Positions 25,095-34,285 of a stretch of 64,000 nucleotides of DNA are shown piece by piece. Under the pieces are notes generated by a model that worked only from the letters and a program-made list of their open reading frames with translations, was not told the origin of the DNA and searched no databases. The translations under genes were made by a program, and so were the position numbers. Source of the stretch: Algoriphagus sp. Y33 (GTDB lineage Bacteria > Bacteroidota > Bacteroidia > Cytophagales > Cyclobacteriaceae); contig NZ_CP061947.1 of assembly GCF_014838715.1 (NCBI RefSeq), positions 682,001 to 746,000 of the forward strand, given 5' to 3'. Each line of letters opens with the position of its first letter. The first letter of the stretch is position 1.

Positions 25095-26474
25095 TCAATA
25101 CAGAATTACCGCAACTGTGTCTGATTTAGTTCTCAGCTTTAGCCACTTCATCAATTTATCAGTTTCTGTTGCGTTCGGTTTGGTTCTGAATTTTGCATAG
25201 GCTACCAGCAAGGTGTCGGTAGTGTTGTTTTCGAGGTCAGTTACCATTGATCTGTTGAGCGTAAATTTCTGAAGACTCGGATGGTTTATTTTGGCTTCAT
25301 TTGCTATTTCGTTACCCAGCACTCTTATCTGTCCATAATTTGCCACTTCATTTTCCAGAAGAGTGATCTTTTCATCTTTATTTTGGATCAATTGCTCGTT
25401 TCTGTCATACAGGTCTTTTAGAATGTCTGAGCGGAGTAAATTCATATCTGTTTCCACCCCCCCGCTTTGGTTGATCTGAAGGATGGTATTATCCAGTCCT
25501 GCTGTGGCGCGTGTCTCCAACAGTTCGATTTCAGAATCTGCCAGCCTGTCTCCGATTAGATTGATCTTGATTAGCCGGGGATCCGTGTTATAAGATAATT
25601 CGGTAGAGATAACCTGCGTGCGGGGATAGATCAATTCTGTTTGTAAAAACGTCTTTGCCTGCTCTTCCCATATGGATCGCATCACTATGCCATAGGCAAG
25701 GTAAACACTAGGCACAATGGTAAGGATGGTGAATATGGTAATATAGGTTTGTACCCGTTTTTCTTTCTTTTCATCCAGGAATTCCTTCTTGGGATATTTC
25801 ATGAAGCGTACGATGAGGTAAGTAGAAAGAGAGATGAATACCGAGTTGATAAAGAAAAGATAAAAAGCCCCAAAGAAGTAGTACATATTCATCGTCGCCA
25901 ATCCATAGCCGGCGGTACATAGGGGAGGCATCAGGGCAGTGGCAATAGCTACCCCTGGAATGGCATTGCTTTTTTCTTTTCGGGAGCCGGCAATGATCCC
26001 GGCAAGTCCTCCGAAGAGCGCAATTAACACGTCCCAAATGGTAGGTTCTGTTCTGGCCAATAGCTCAGATTGGGCATCGTCCAGAGGAGTGAAGGAGAAG
26101 TAAATCGAAGAGGTCAGAATGGCTATAAATACCGCCACTCCCAAGTTTCTCAGAGAGCGTTTCAACAGTTCAAAATCATTGATCCCCGCCGCCATCCCGA
26201 TCCCCATAATGGGACCCATCAGGGGCGATATGAGCATCGCTCCAATGATGACCGCAGTGGAATTTACATTCAATCCTACTGAAGCCACAAAAATAGCAAA
26301 GATCAAAATCCAAAGATTTGCGCCTTTGAATTCTACATTTTTGCTGATGTACTCAATTGTTTCCAGCTCGTCTTCCTTTCCCTCCTGAAGGTCAAACCGA
26401 TCTCTGATGTATAAAAGAAATCGAATGAATTGATTGCTGTTTTTCTTCCTGACTTTAGGCTCTTCCATATTCAA
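25095..26474 (-). CDS. DUF389 membrane protein (TIGR00341-like)
   Basis: 459 residues with an N-terminal cytoplasmic stretch, then a conserved block of about six hydrophobic segments (residues 50-260) containing GAMLISPLMGPIMGIGMA and NAIPGVAIATALMPPLCTAGY, which define DUF389. The C-terminal ~190 residues are a soluble domain with coiled-coil potential. Transport or structural role unknown. It is followed by the exported YciI-like gene. Confidence 0.88.
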   Translation of the reverse strand: MNMEEPKVRKKNSNQFIRFLLYIRDRFDLQEGKEDELETIEYISKNVEFKGANLWILIFAIFVASVGLNVNSTAVIIGAMLISPLMGPIMGIGMAAGINDFELLKRSLRNLGVAVFIAILTSSIYFSFTPLDDAQSELLARTEPTIWDVLIALFGGLAGIIAGSRKEKSNAIPGVAIATALMPPLCTAGYGLATMNMYYFFGAFYLFFINSVFISLSTYLIVRFMKYPKKEFLDEKKEKRVQTYITIFTILTIVPSVYLAYGIVMRSIWEEQAKTFLQTELIYPRTQVISTELSYNTDPRLIKINLIGDRLADSEIELLETRATAGLDNTILQINQSGGVETDMNLLRSDILKDLYDRNEQLIQNKDEKITLLENEVANYGQIRVLGNEIANEAKINHPSLQKFTLNRSMVTDLENNTTDTLLVAYAKFRTKPNATETDKLMKWLKLRTKSDTVAVILY

Positions 26475-26941
26475 CTGAAAAATAAATCATGGCAAAATAA
26501 CTAAAATCCGGATGTCATTTAGGTATACTCTAACGTATTTTTAGTTGCAGAATAATCTATGGTGAGGGGGGTGGAGTCTTTTCGATAAATCTACTTGTTC
26601 TCTATCAAACCACTGTTATCAACGATAATTTTTACTTTATCTAGTTAATTTCAATTGTTTGATTTTAAAGTAGTTGTATATGGTTTAGTGTTCTCGTAAT
26701 TTGGCTAGACTAAAAAAGTTAGTCTTGGCTAAAAAAATACAGTTATGTAGATTGGCTTTGGCCAAGGATGATTTGTATGTCGGTCCAGATCGAAAAATAA
26801 ATTTGAAATTATCACCCATCGTCGATGCGTGCCTCGTATACAATTCTCCGGAAATGTCTTTGGGGAAGATTGAGTTTTTGCCACAGAATTTCCCAATCTT
26901 AGCGGAATCAAGTCACAACCTGAAGTGCCAAAATTTACAAC
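26475..26941. other. Intergenic region upstream of orphan receiver gene
   Basis: No supported gene: a 92-residue frame begins at TTG 26701 and runs into the receiver gene but has no family features. AT-rich promoter-like DNA (about 26600-26700) precedes the receiver gene; a repeated TTGGCTA (26701 and 26726) is the only motif noticed. Confidence 0.5.
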
Positions 26942-27313
26942 ATGAAATCTTCAAGCATAAAAAAAATTCTGCTTCTTGATGATGACAAAATCCAAAAAAT
27001 TCTAATTGAAAAAAGACTTTTGAAAATTGATTCCGGTGTTGGATTTGTTTATTTCGACACACCTGGCGAGGCTCTGGATTTCCTGAAATCTGAATCGGTG
27101 GATTTGCTTTTGGTGGATTTGAATTTGCCTGAGATGAGTGGTTGGGAGTTTGTACGCGAGGCTGAAAAAGTAAGTCCAAATTCGATCATGATTTTGCAGT
27201 CGGGAGCAGTGGAGAGCGAAGAAATTCTAAGGGTAAATTCGGATAAAAGAATCAGTAGGATTTTTGAGAAACCATTAAGTGAATCTGACCTGAGATCAAT
27301 CCTTGGACTTTGA
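26942..27313 (+). CDS. Single-domain response regulator (receiver)
   Basis: 123 residues forming a CheY-type receiver: acidic pair in LLDDDK at D13-D15, phosphoacceptor D59 in LLVDLNLPEMSGW, the Thr/Ser switch position is S in ILQSGA, and the conserved lysine in FEKPL near residue 109. There is no output domain. No kinase is next to it, so it is an orphan; the downstream mla-like operon begins 60 bases later and may be co-transcribed. Confidence 0.88.
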   Translation: MKSSSIKKILLLDDDKIQKILIEKRLLKIDSGVGFVYFDTPGEALDFLKSESVDLLLVDLNLPEMSGWEFVREAEKVSPNSIMILQSGAVESEEILRVNSDKRISRIFEKPLSESDLRSILGL

Positions 27314-27373
27314 AGCAGATTAGAACTATCCTTAAGAATAATTTAATTAATTTCGAGCCATCAGAAAGAATGT

Positions 27374-28171
27374 ATGACTGAAAAAGCAGAAGACAGAAAG
27401 CCCCTGCTTTCAAAGAAAATAGACAAGTTTTTTACGGGACTGGCAGACGCTTGGAATTTTGTAAGGCGATTCTTCAAGGAAGTATTTGTGCCGCCGTATG
27501 AATTTAAGGAAGTTATTCACCAATGCTACCGCATTGGTGTGGAGTCATTGCCGTTGATTGCATTGACCGGATTCATTGTAGGAATCGTTTTTACCAATCA
27601 ATCCAGGCCTTCTCTGGCCAACTTCGGAGCTACCTCTTGGCTTCCTTCCCTTATTTCTATAGCAGTAGTCCGCGCCATGGGACCTTTAGTCACGGCTTTG
27701 ATTGCTGCAGGTAAGGTCGGATCCAGTATAGGGGCGGAGATAGGTTCTATGAAGGTGACAGAACAGATCGATGCTATGGAAGTATCCGCTACCAATCCTT
27801 TCAAATTTCTGGTAGTCACCAGAGTTTTGGCGACCACATTTATGATCCCGGTGCTGGTAATGTTTACGGATTTTGTAGCATTGATGGGGTCATTTCTCAG
27901 TGTGAACGCAAATGAGAATGTAAGTATAGTAACCTTCTTTGTAGAGGTCTTTGGAGCGATAAGTTTTCTGGATATTATTTCCTCGGTGCTTAAAGCCTTA
28001 TTGTTTGGCTTTACTATCGGTATAGTAGGCTGTTACAAGGGGTACAATTCATCCAAAGGGACAGAGGGTGTAGGCCGTGCGGCAAATGCTGCGGTAGTTA
28101 TGGCCATGTTCTTGATATTTATCGAAGAGCTTCTGGTTCTTCAGATTGTTAACGCAATCCGAGCATTTTGA
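27374..28171 (+). CDS. mlaE: MlaE-family permease
   Basis: Membrane permease of the MCE (Mla-type) lipid transport ABC system, moving phospholipid between the inner and outer membranes. 265 residues with five or so hydrophobic segments and the MlaE hallmark GSSIGAEIGSMKVTEQIDAMEV. It is the first gene of a three-gene operon; mlaF starts 2 bases after its stop. Confidence 0.93.
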   Translation: MTEKAEDRKPLLSKKIDKFFTGLADAWNFVRRFFKEVFVPPYEFKEVIHQCYRIGVESLPLIALTGFIVGIVFTNQSRPSLANFGATSWLPSLISIAVVRAMGPLVTALIAAGKVGSSIGAEIGSMKVTEQIDAMEVSATNPFKFLVVTRVLATTFMIPVLVMFTDFVALMGSFLSVNANENVSIVTFFVEVFGAISFLDIISSVLKALLFGFTIGIVGCYKGYNSSKGTEGVGRAANAAVVMAMFLIFIEELLVLQIVNAIRAF

Positions 28172-28173
28172 TT

Positions 28174-28926
28174 ATGGAAGAGAAGGTTGTAGAAATTCGC
28201 GGTTTGGAGAAGTCTTTTGGAGACTTGGATGTATTGAAAGGTGTGGATCTTGATCTGTATAAAGGGGAAAACCTGGTGGTATTGGGGAAATCAGGATCAG
28301 GGAAGTCTGTACTGATCAAAATTATGGTTGGGCTTCTGAAACAAGACTCAGGATCCATGAAGGTATTGGGCAAAGAGGTGTCTACGCTAAAAACAAGAGC
28401 TTTGAATGAATTGCGGTTGAGAATTGGGTTCTCTTTCCAAAATTCGGCGCTTTATGATAGTATGACTGTCCGTGAAAATATGGAATTCCCTTTGGTAAGA
28501 AACATCAAGAATCTGACGAAGAAGGAAATTACCATGAAAATAGAAGGTTTGTTGGACAGCGTAGGATTGCCCCAGTCTATCAATCAGATGCCTTCTGAGC
28601 TTTCCGGAGGTCAAAAGAAACGAATCGGTGTTGCGCGTACGTTAATATTGGAGCCTGAGATAATGCTTTACGATGAGCCTACGGCAGGATTGGATCCTAT
28701 TACCTGCGGAGAGATCAACACACTCATAAAACAAGTACGGGAAGAGTACAATACTTCATCCATCGTGATTACACACGATTTGACCTGTGCCAAAGATACA
28801 GGGGATCGGATGGCAGTGCTGCTGGAGGGACAGTTTGACGCTGTTGGGACGTTCGAGGAGGTTTTTCCCAACGCAGAAGACAAACGTATAAAATCATTTT
28901 ACGATTATAATTTCATCAACTCATGA
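28174..28926 (+). CDS. mlaF: MlaF-family ABC ATPase
   Basis: ATPase partner of the preceding permease. Walker A GKSGSGKS near residue 41, signature ELSGGQKKR, Walker B IMLYDEPTAGLDP, and the switch His in VITHD. A TTG start at 28168 was possible, but ATG 28174, 2 bases after the permease stop, fits. 250 residues. It overlaps the mlaD-like gene by 4 bases (ATGA), so the two are coupled. Confidence 0.94.
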   Translation: MEEKVVEIRGLEKSFGDLDVLKGVDLDLYKGENLVVLGKSGSGKSVLIKIMVGLLKQDSGSMKVLGKEVSTLKTRALNELRLRIGFSFQNSALYDSMTVRENMEFPLVRNIKNLTKKEITMKIEGLLDSVGLPQSINQMPSELSGGQKKRIGVARTLILEPEIMLYDEPTAGLDPITCGEINTLIKQVREEYNTSSIVITHDLTCAKDTGDRMAVLLEGQFDAVGTFEEVFPNAEDKRIKSFYDYNFINS

Positions 28927-29900
28927 GAGGGGAAAATAAAAGATCAGTCATGGTAGGCATTTTTGTCTTCATAGGCATAGCAATTCTGGTAACAGGTGTA
29001 TTGACACTAGGAGGTCAGCAGAAAAAATTTGTAAAGGCAATTCAGCTTAAGGCTGTATTCGATGATATCGGAGGACTCCAGACCGGGAATAACATCTGGT
29101 TTTCCGGTGTGAAAATAGGAACTGTCCGTAAAATCAATTTTTATGGAGATTCACAGGTGGAAATAGAAATGAACGTGGAAAAAGGAGTCGTAGATTTTAT
29201 TAGAAAGGATTCTAAGGCTACCATCAGCTCCGATGGACTAATAGGCAATAAAATCATCGTGATCTATGGCGGAACTACGCTGGCACCACCTGTTCAGGAT
29301 GGGGACAGGCTGGAATCAGTCATGCCTTTGGATACGGATCAGATGATGGAAACTTTACAGGTGAACAATGAAAATCTCGTTGAAATCACAGGCAATCTTA
29401 AAAACCTTACAAGCAAACTGGCAGAAGGAGAAGGCATGGTAGGGGCTGCATTGACAGATTCTCTGATTGGTGAAAACTTTAAGGCTATCGTAGAAAATTT
29501 GAATAAAGCATCCATAAACAGCAATAGGATGATCGCTGAGCTTCAAAGTTTCACTGCCAAACTCAATAAGGAGGGAACCTTATTCAATGACCTAGTTACT
29601 GACACCACCATGGTTAGTGATTTGAAACAGACTATGGAAAGTCTGAATACAGCAGCAGCGGAAGCCCAGAAGATGACTTCTGAACTGAGTGCGGTATCGG
29701 AGAAGTTCAACTCAACCGATAACTCCGTGGGAATGCTTTTGAACGATCCGGAGTTTGCAGAGAGTTTGCGAAGTACACTTCAAAATGCTGATTCGGCTAC
29801 CTATAACCTGAATCGTGGCATGGATGCTTTGGAGTATACCTGGCCGTTCAACAAAGGCTTCAAACGTAAGAAAAAAGCTGAAGCAAAGGAGAACAATTAA
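28923..29900 (+). CDS. mlaD: MlaD/MCE-family substrate-binding protein
   Basis: Periplasmic ring-forming lipid carrier of the Mla-type transporter. 325 residues: a TM anchor at 9-28, one MCE domain at about 38-125 (VFDDIGGLQTGNNIWFSGVKIG), then a long helical region (140-305) with repeated LN/AEL patterns able to form a coiled tube, and a Lys-rich tail. One MCE domain with an extended helix is the usual Bacteroidota and cyanobacterial version. MlaA, MlaB and MlaC homologs are not next to it. Confidence 0.93.
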   Translation: MRGENKRSVMVGIFVFIGIAILVTGVLTLGGQQKKFVKAIQLKAVFDDIGGLQTGNNIWFSGVKIGTVRKINFYGDSQVEIEMNVEKGVVDFIRKDSKATISSDGLIGNKIIVIYGGTTLAPPVQDGDRLESVMPLDTDQMMETLQVNNENLVEITGNLKNLTSKLAEGEGMVGAALTDSLIGENFKAIVENLNKASINSNRMIAELQSFTAKLNKEGTLFNDLVTDTTMVSDLKQTMESLNTAAAEAQKMTSELSAVSEKFNSTDNSVGMLLNDPEFAESLRSTLQNADSATYNLNRGMDALEYTWPFNKGFKRKKKAEAKENN

Positions 29901-29908
29901 AAGATATA

Positions 29909-30046
29909 TGATTATCCGCTTTTCTATCAGTAACGGAAGAAAAGGTGTCATACTATTCGGAAAACACTAGCGGAGGTCAAGGCCACTTCGGTCTTCCGTC
30001 CAGTAAACAAGGGAAATATGGTTACTGTCATCATTGAGGATAATCA
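29909..30046. mobile_element. MITE-like element, full copy 1
   Basis: TGATTATCC at the left end and GGATAATCA at the right are perfect 9-bp terminal inverted repeats; 138 bp with no coding capacity. Inside are the shared words CCGCTTTTCT, CAGTAA, ACACTAGCG, and CTTCGGTCTTCCGTC, also found in order in the copy at 53514-53663. Flanking target duplication is unclear. It sits 8 bases after the mlaD-like stop. Confidence 0.7.
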
Positions 30047-30066
30047 CAAAAAGATAAATTTCTTAA

Positions 30067-31116
30067 TCAATTAAGCCCGCGATTGATTTTTTCGCGGGCT
30101 TCTTTTTTTTCTTCGCCGTTAGCTTTCATGGTGTCAGTAGTTTCATGTTTAGTGAGTACAGCCTTTAAGGATATCGGGAAATGATCAGAACCTATGTCTT
30201 TTTCTACTTTGAGCTCAGCAAGCCCAAAGTGTTTGCTAAGGAAAATATGGTCTAAAGGCCATCGGAATAAAGGCACCTTGGCATGGAAGGTGTTGAAAAG
30301 CCCCCTTCCTCTGCGCGGATCAGCCATTTCTGAGTTTTTTAAAAATAACTCCGTGGTATAACTCCATGCTACATCGTTCAGATCTCCTATTACCAAGGAA
30401 GGCTTTGGATTGTTTTTGGCTTTTTTTCCCACGATTAAGATTTCTGCATCTCTTTCAGTGCTTTCTGTGTTTTCTCCGGGTACAGGAGGGGTAGGGTGAA
30501 TCGCATAAATGGTAATTATTTTCCCATTTCGTAGTTTTACATCTATTTCCAGAGAGGGAATTTTGTCATCGACCAGATAATTTACTTCCTGACGGATAAT
30601 TTCCATCCGGGTATAGAGCAGCAGTCCATAAGTGTTGTCCAATGGGATTTTTATTTGGGAAGGATATGCCTTTTCTATTTCAGACAGGCCCTTTTCCCAA
30701 GCCTTGTCTGTCTCTACAAAAAATATCAAATCAGGATTTATTGATTTGGCAAGAGCTACTGCTTTTCCGTGATTTTTGTTGTATTGATATACATTCCCCA
30801 CAAGGATATGGATTCCTTCATCCTCAGAATAAGGAACTGTATCTATCATCTTTCCGCCTAGCCAAGTGAAGGGCCACACTTTGGTAATCAGGTAAATGGC
30901 AGCTATTGCCAAGGCAAAAATCCAGAGATAAGGTTCGGGATCTGAACTCAGCCCCAGACCAAATGTCCAGCAACTGAGCAATATCACTGTAATGACCAGT
31001 TTTTGAAGTCTTGGGTAGTCGAAAACCCGTATCCACCAATAGTCTAGCTTGACTAATGGCAGAAATGTGGCGAATAGAAAAAAAGCACTTAATACCCGAA
31101 GTAGAATGTAAGCCAT
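30067..31116 (-). CDS. Membrane-anchored endonuclease/exonuclease/phosphatase family protein
   Basis: 349 residues with three hydrophobic segments at 1-75, then an EEP domain with GDLNDVAWS, WPLDHIFLS and GSDHFP, which hold the metal-binding Asp/Asn/His set. This matches a Bacteroidota family annotated as EEP proteins of unknown substrate (nuclease, phosphatase or phospholipase). The final ~10 residues (REKINRGLN) are encoded within a terminator hairpin of the opposite strand, so the true C-terminus is unusual. It is convergent with the mla operon. Confidence 0.85.
   Translation of the reverse strand: MAYILLRVLSAFFLFATFLPLVKLDYWWIRVFDYPRLQKLVITVILLSCWTFGLGLSSDPEPYLWIFALAIAAIYLITKVWPFTWLGGKMIDTVPYSEDEGIHILVGNVYQYNKNHGKAVALAKSINPDLIFFVETDKAWEKGLSEIEKAYPSQIKIPLDNTYGLLLYTRMEIIRQEVNYLVDDKIPSLEIDVKLRNGKIITIYAIHPTPPVPGENTESTERDAEILIVGKKAKNNPKPSLVIGDLNDVAWSYTTELFLKNSEMADPRRGRGLFNTFHAKVPLFRWPLDHIFLSKHFGLAELKVEKDIGSDHFPISLKAVLTKHETTDTMKANGEEKKEAREKINRGLN
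30073..30110 (+). terminator. Terminator of the mla operon, inside the opposite gene
   Basis: AAGCCCGCG (30073-30081) pairs with CGCGGGCTT (30093-30101) and is followed by eight T. The same DNA encodes the last codons of the convergent EEP protein gene. Confidence 0.8.
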
Positions 31117-31267
31117 GTAAGAATTTGATTTTCTTAAGTTAATTTAAAGTGGAATAATCTTCCTGCTTTTGGCAGCACTTTGTCAACCAATTCGCAAAGA
31201 TGGAATTCTGAGCAGGAATTTTGAGTTATATTAAAGAATCTTTTTTAACCAAAGCCCCTAATTAATT

Positions 31268-34045
31268 ATGAGTCAAGACCCATACCGAATCAAAACTACG
31301 TTAAAAACCTCATCAGGAGATCACACTTATTGGAGTTTGGAGAAGCTTGAAGCAAATGGTCACCCGGTAAAGCATTTGCCTTTCTCGATCAGAATCTTAT
31401 TGGAAAATGCCTTAAGGAATTTCGATGACTTTGCTATTACCAAAGATCATTTGGAAACGCTGATCAATTGGTCTCCCCAACCATCCGACAAGGACATTCC
31501 TTACAAGCCAGCCAGAGTTTTGATGCAGGATTTTACGGGAGTTCCCGCAGTAGTGGATATTGCCTCACTGAGATCTGAGGCACAGCGAAAAGGTAAAAAT
31601 GCCAGTGCAATCAACCCCCTTATTCCTGTGGATTTGGTGATAGATCACTCCGTGCAGGTGGATTACTTCGGAACTAATTATAGCTATCAGAGAAATGTCG
31701 AGGTGGAGTACGAGCGGAACTCAGAACGTTATAAATTCCTGAAATGGGCCCAAAAGACATTTGACAATTTTTCTGTAGTTCCTCCCGGGATGGGGATTTG
31801 CCACCAAGTAAACCTTGAATATCTGGCTCAAGGGGTAATCAGACGCGATGGATCGGTTTTTCCCGATACGCTGGTAGGAACGGACTCCCACACACCTATG
31901 GTAAATGGAATCGGAGTAGTCGGCTGGGGTGTAGGAGGCATTGAGGCAGAAGCGGCGATTCTCGGTCAGCCGATTTATTTTATTATGCCTGAGGTGGTGG
32001 GTCTGAAACTGACGGGAGAATTGCCCGCAGGCACTACTGCTACTGATATGGTGTTGACTATTACCGAACTGCTAAGAAGGCATGGTGTGGTGGGTAAGTT
32101 TGTGGAGGTCTTTGGGCCTGGGTTGGATCACTTGTCTGTGCCTGATCGCGCTACGATTTCCAATATGTCTCCGGAGTTTGGATGTACTGTTTCGTATTTT
32201 CCAATCGATGATAGGACATTGGACTATATGGGAAAAACCAATCGCTCAGCAGATCAGATCAAACTTGTGGAGGAGTATTGCAAAGCGAACTTGCTATGGA
32301 GGAAAGACGAGGACTTGATTCAGTACAGTTCTGTGGTGGAATTGGATTTGGGAACAGTGGAAGCAACCGTGTCGGGTCCGAAGCGTCCTCAGGACAAGAT
32401 TTTGGTAAGAGACTTCAAACCGAAATTTGAAGAATTATTACATTCAGTCCACGGTAGAGAATATATTCCGATTGATAAAAGGGAGGAAATTTCCCGGTTC
32501 ATGGAAGAAGGCGGAGGTCAGACGGAGGATCAGTCTGATGCCAAAGCCCCTGCCGAAACAGAGATCAAAACCAAAATTAAAAATGGCTTAAAGACCGTTT
32601 CGGTAAGTCTGCACAATGAGAAATTCGAACTGTACGATGGTTCCATAGTTATAGCCGCAATTACTTCCTGTACAAACACTTCCAATCCTTCCGTGATGTT
32701 GGGAGCGGGTTTGGTGGCGAAAAAAGCCCGTGAGCGCGGTCTGGATGTGAAGCCATGGGTAAAGACTTCTTTGGCACCGGGCTCAAAAGTAGTAACAGAC
32801 TATCTGGAGAAATCCAATTTGCTAGAAGATTTGGAAGCTTTGAAATTCCATACTGTAGGTTATGGATGTACTTCTTGTATCGGTAACTCCGGACCTCTTC
32901 CCCGGCATATTGCTCAGGCAGTAGAAGACAATGACCTGGTAGTTGCCTCAGTACTGTCGGGAAACAGAAATTTTGAAGCCCGGGTACATCCACAGGTGAA
33001 AATGAATTACCTCATGTCACCGATGCTTGTGGTTGTATATGCGCTAGTGGGTCGTGTGGATGTGGATTTATTAAATGAGCCGATCGGATACGATCCTAAC
33101 CTTGAGCCGGTGTTTTTGAAGGACATTTGGCCTACTAATGAGGAAATAGCAGAAGTGGCCAGAAAAGTCCTTACTCCGGATGATTACCAGAAAAGCTACG
33201 GAGAAATATTTGAAGGAAATGAAATTTGGAAGGAACTTCAATCAGGAGAAGGGGAGATCTACCCATGGGATGAGAGCAGTACGTATATCAAAGAGGCTCC
33301 GTTTTTTAAAGGTATTTCTATTGAAGTCCCCGAGCCTAGAGATATTATAAATGCCAGAGTTCTTTTGAAACTCGGCGATTCCATCACAACAGACCATATA
33401 TCGCCTGCGGGATCTTTCAGACCGGATACACCGGCCGGTAAATATCTGAATAGTAGAGGGGTGGAGCGACCTAACTTCAATTCCTACGGCTCCAGAAGAG
33501 GAAATGATGAGGTGATGGTAAGGGGAACCTTTGCCAACGTGCGGATTAAAAACCAGCTCAGTACACAAGAAGGCGGGTTTACTACTTACATTCCTACCAA
33601 TGAGGAAATGAGTGTATTTGAAGCTTCTGAGAAGTATCAGGCTGCAAATGTGCCTTTGGTAGTCTTGGCAGGGAAGGAATACGGATCGGGATCCTCCCGC
33701 GATTGGGCCGCAAAGGGAACCAACTTACTGGGAATCAAAGCAGTGCTTGCAGAGAGCTATGAGCGTATTCACCGAAGTAACCTGGTGGGAATGGGTGTTC
33801 TTCCTCTACAGTATTTGCCCGGCCAAAATGCAGAAAGCCTTAGTCTAACAGGAAAAGAAGAATTTAGTATTGTGGGAATTGAATTAGGTTTAAGGCCATC
33901 TCAGAGGTTCGAAGTGATTGTAAAAACTGAATCAGAGGAGAAGAAAATCGAAGTTCTTTCCAGACTGGATTCGGAAGTTGAGATCGCTTACTATAAGCAT
34001 GGAGGAATCCTGAATTATGTATTGAGGGATTTTCTGATGGATTAG
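31268..34045 (+). CDS. acnA: Aconitate hydratase A
   Basis: Isomerises citrate to isocitrate in the TCA cycle, with a 4Fe-4S cluster. 925 residues, the single-chain AcnA/IRP layout. Cluster ligands are in SCTNTSNP (about 467) and GYGCTSCIGNSG (about 531-541); the swivel domain holds GSSRDWAAKG near 810. A charged insert at about 415-435 (EEGGGQTEDQSDAK) is longer than in most homologs. Monocistronic, with a terminator after it. Confidence 0.96.
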   Translation: MSQDPYRIKTTLKTSSGDHTYWSLEKLEANGHPVKHLPFSIRILLENALRNFDDFAITKDHLETLINWSPQPSDKDIPYKPARVLMQDFTGVPAVVDIASLRSEAQRKGKNASAINPLIPVDLVIDHSVQVDYFGTNYSYQRNVEVEYERNSERYKFLKWAQKTFDNFSVVPPGMGICHQVNLEYLAQGVIRRDGSVFPDTLVGTDSHTPMVNGIGVVGWGVGGIEAEAAILGQPIYFIMPEVVGLKLTGELPAGTTATDMVLTITELLRRHGVVGKFVEVFGPGLDHLSVPDRATISNMSPEFGCTVSYFPIDDRTLDYMGKTNRSADQIKLVEEYCKANLLWRKDEDLIQYSSVVELDLGTVEATVSGPKRPQDKILVRDFKPKFEELLHSVHGREYIPIDKREEISRFMEEGGGQTEDQSDAKAPAETEIKTKIKNGLKTVSVSLHNEKFELYDGSIVIAAITSCTNTSNPSVMLGAGLVAKKARERGLDVKPWVKTSLAPGSKVVTDYLEKSNLLEDLEALKFHTVGYGCTSCIGNSGPLPRHIAQAVEDNDLVVASVLSGNRNFEARVHPQVKMNYLMSPMLVVVYALVGRVDVDLLNEPIGYDPNLEPVFLKDIWPTNEEIAEVARKVLTPDDYQKSYGEIFEGNEIWKELQSGEGEIYPWDESSTYIKEAPFFKGISIEVPEPRDIINARVLLKLGDSITTDHISPAGSFRPDTPAGKYLNSRGVERPNFNSYGSRRGNDEVMVRGTFANVRIKNQLSTQEGGFTTYIPTNEEMSVFEASEKYQAANVPLVVLAGKEYGSGSSRDWAAKGTNLLGIKAVLAESYERIHRSNLVGMGVLPLQYLPGQNAESLSLTGKEEFSIVGIELGLRPSQRFEVIVKTESEEKKIEVLSRLDSEVEIAYYKHGGILNYVLRDFLMD

Positions 34046-34094
34046 AGGAGTTGGGGGGATGCCGGGTGATGCGGGTGAAGTTGAGGTGTGGTGA

Positions 34095-34121
34095 CGTCAT
34101 TGCGAGGCACGAAGCGATCTC
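34095..34121 (-). repeat. Dispersed TCGCAATGACG-type repeat, copy 6
   Basis: CGTCATTGCGAGG through GAAGCGATCTC, 50 bases after the aconitase stop and in front of its terminator. Confidence 0.75.
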
Positions 34122-34149
34122 ATTGCCTATCGTGTAGGTTTTTAACTAA

Positions 34150-34177
34150 CAAAACCCGTCTGCAATGGCGGGTTTTG
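34150..34177 (+). terminator. Terminator of aconitase gene
   Basis: CAAAACCCG and CGGGTTTTG form a 9-bp stem with a 10-base loop, beginning about 105 bases after acnA. The T run is short (TTTT), so it may be partly intrinsic. It also separates acnA from the convergent TonB-domain gene. Confidence 0.6.
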
Positions 34178-34285
34178 CTGTTTGTCTTGCTTTGAAGTTA
34201 TTGAGTTCGTAAGATGCCCAATAGAATTACGGGAATCAGGGAAACAACCGTAAGAAATTAGAGCAAAGAAAAAATAGCGCTGTTT

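Noticed and set aside
26701..26979. 92-residue frame ahead of the receiver gene
   Set aside because: Begins at a TTG, overlaps the start of a clear receiver gene and has no recognisable family features; reading frame likely by chance.
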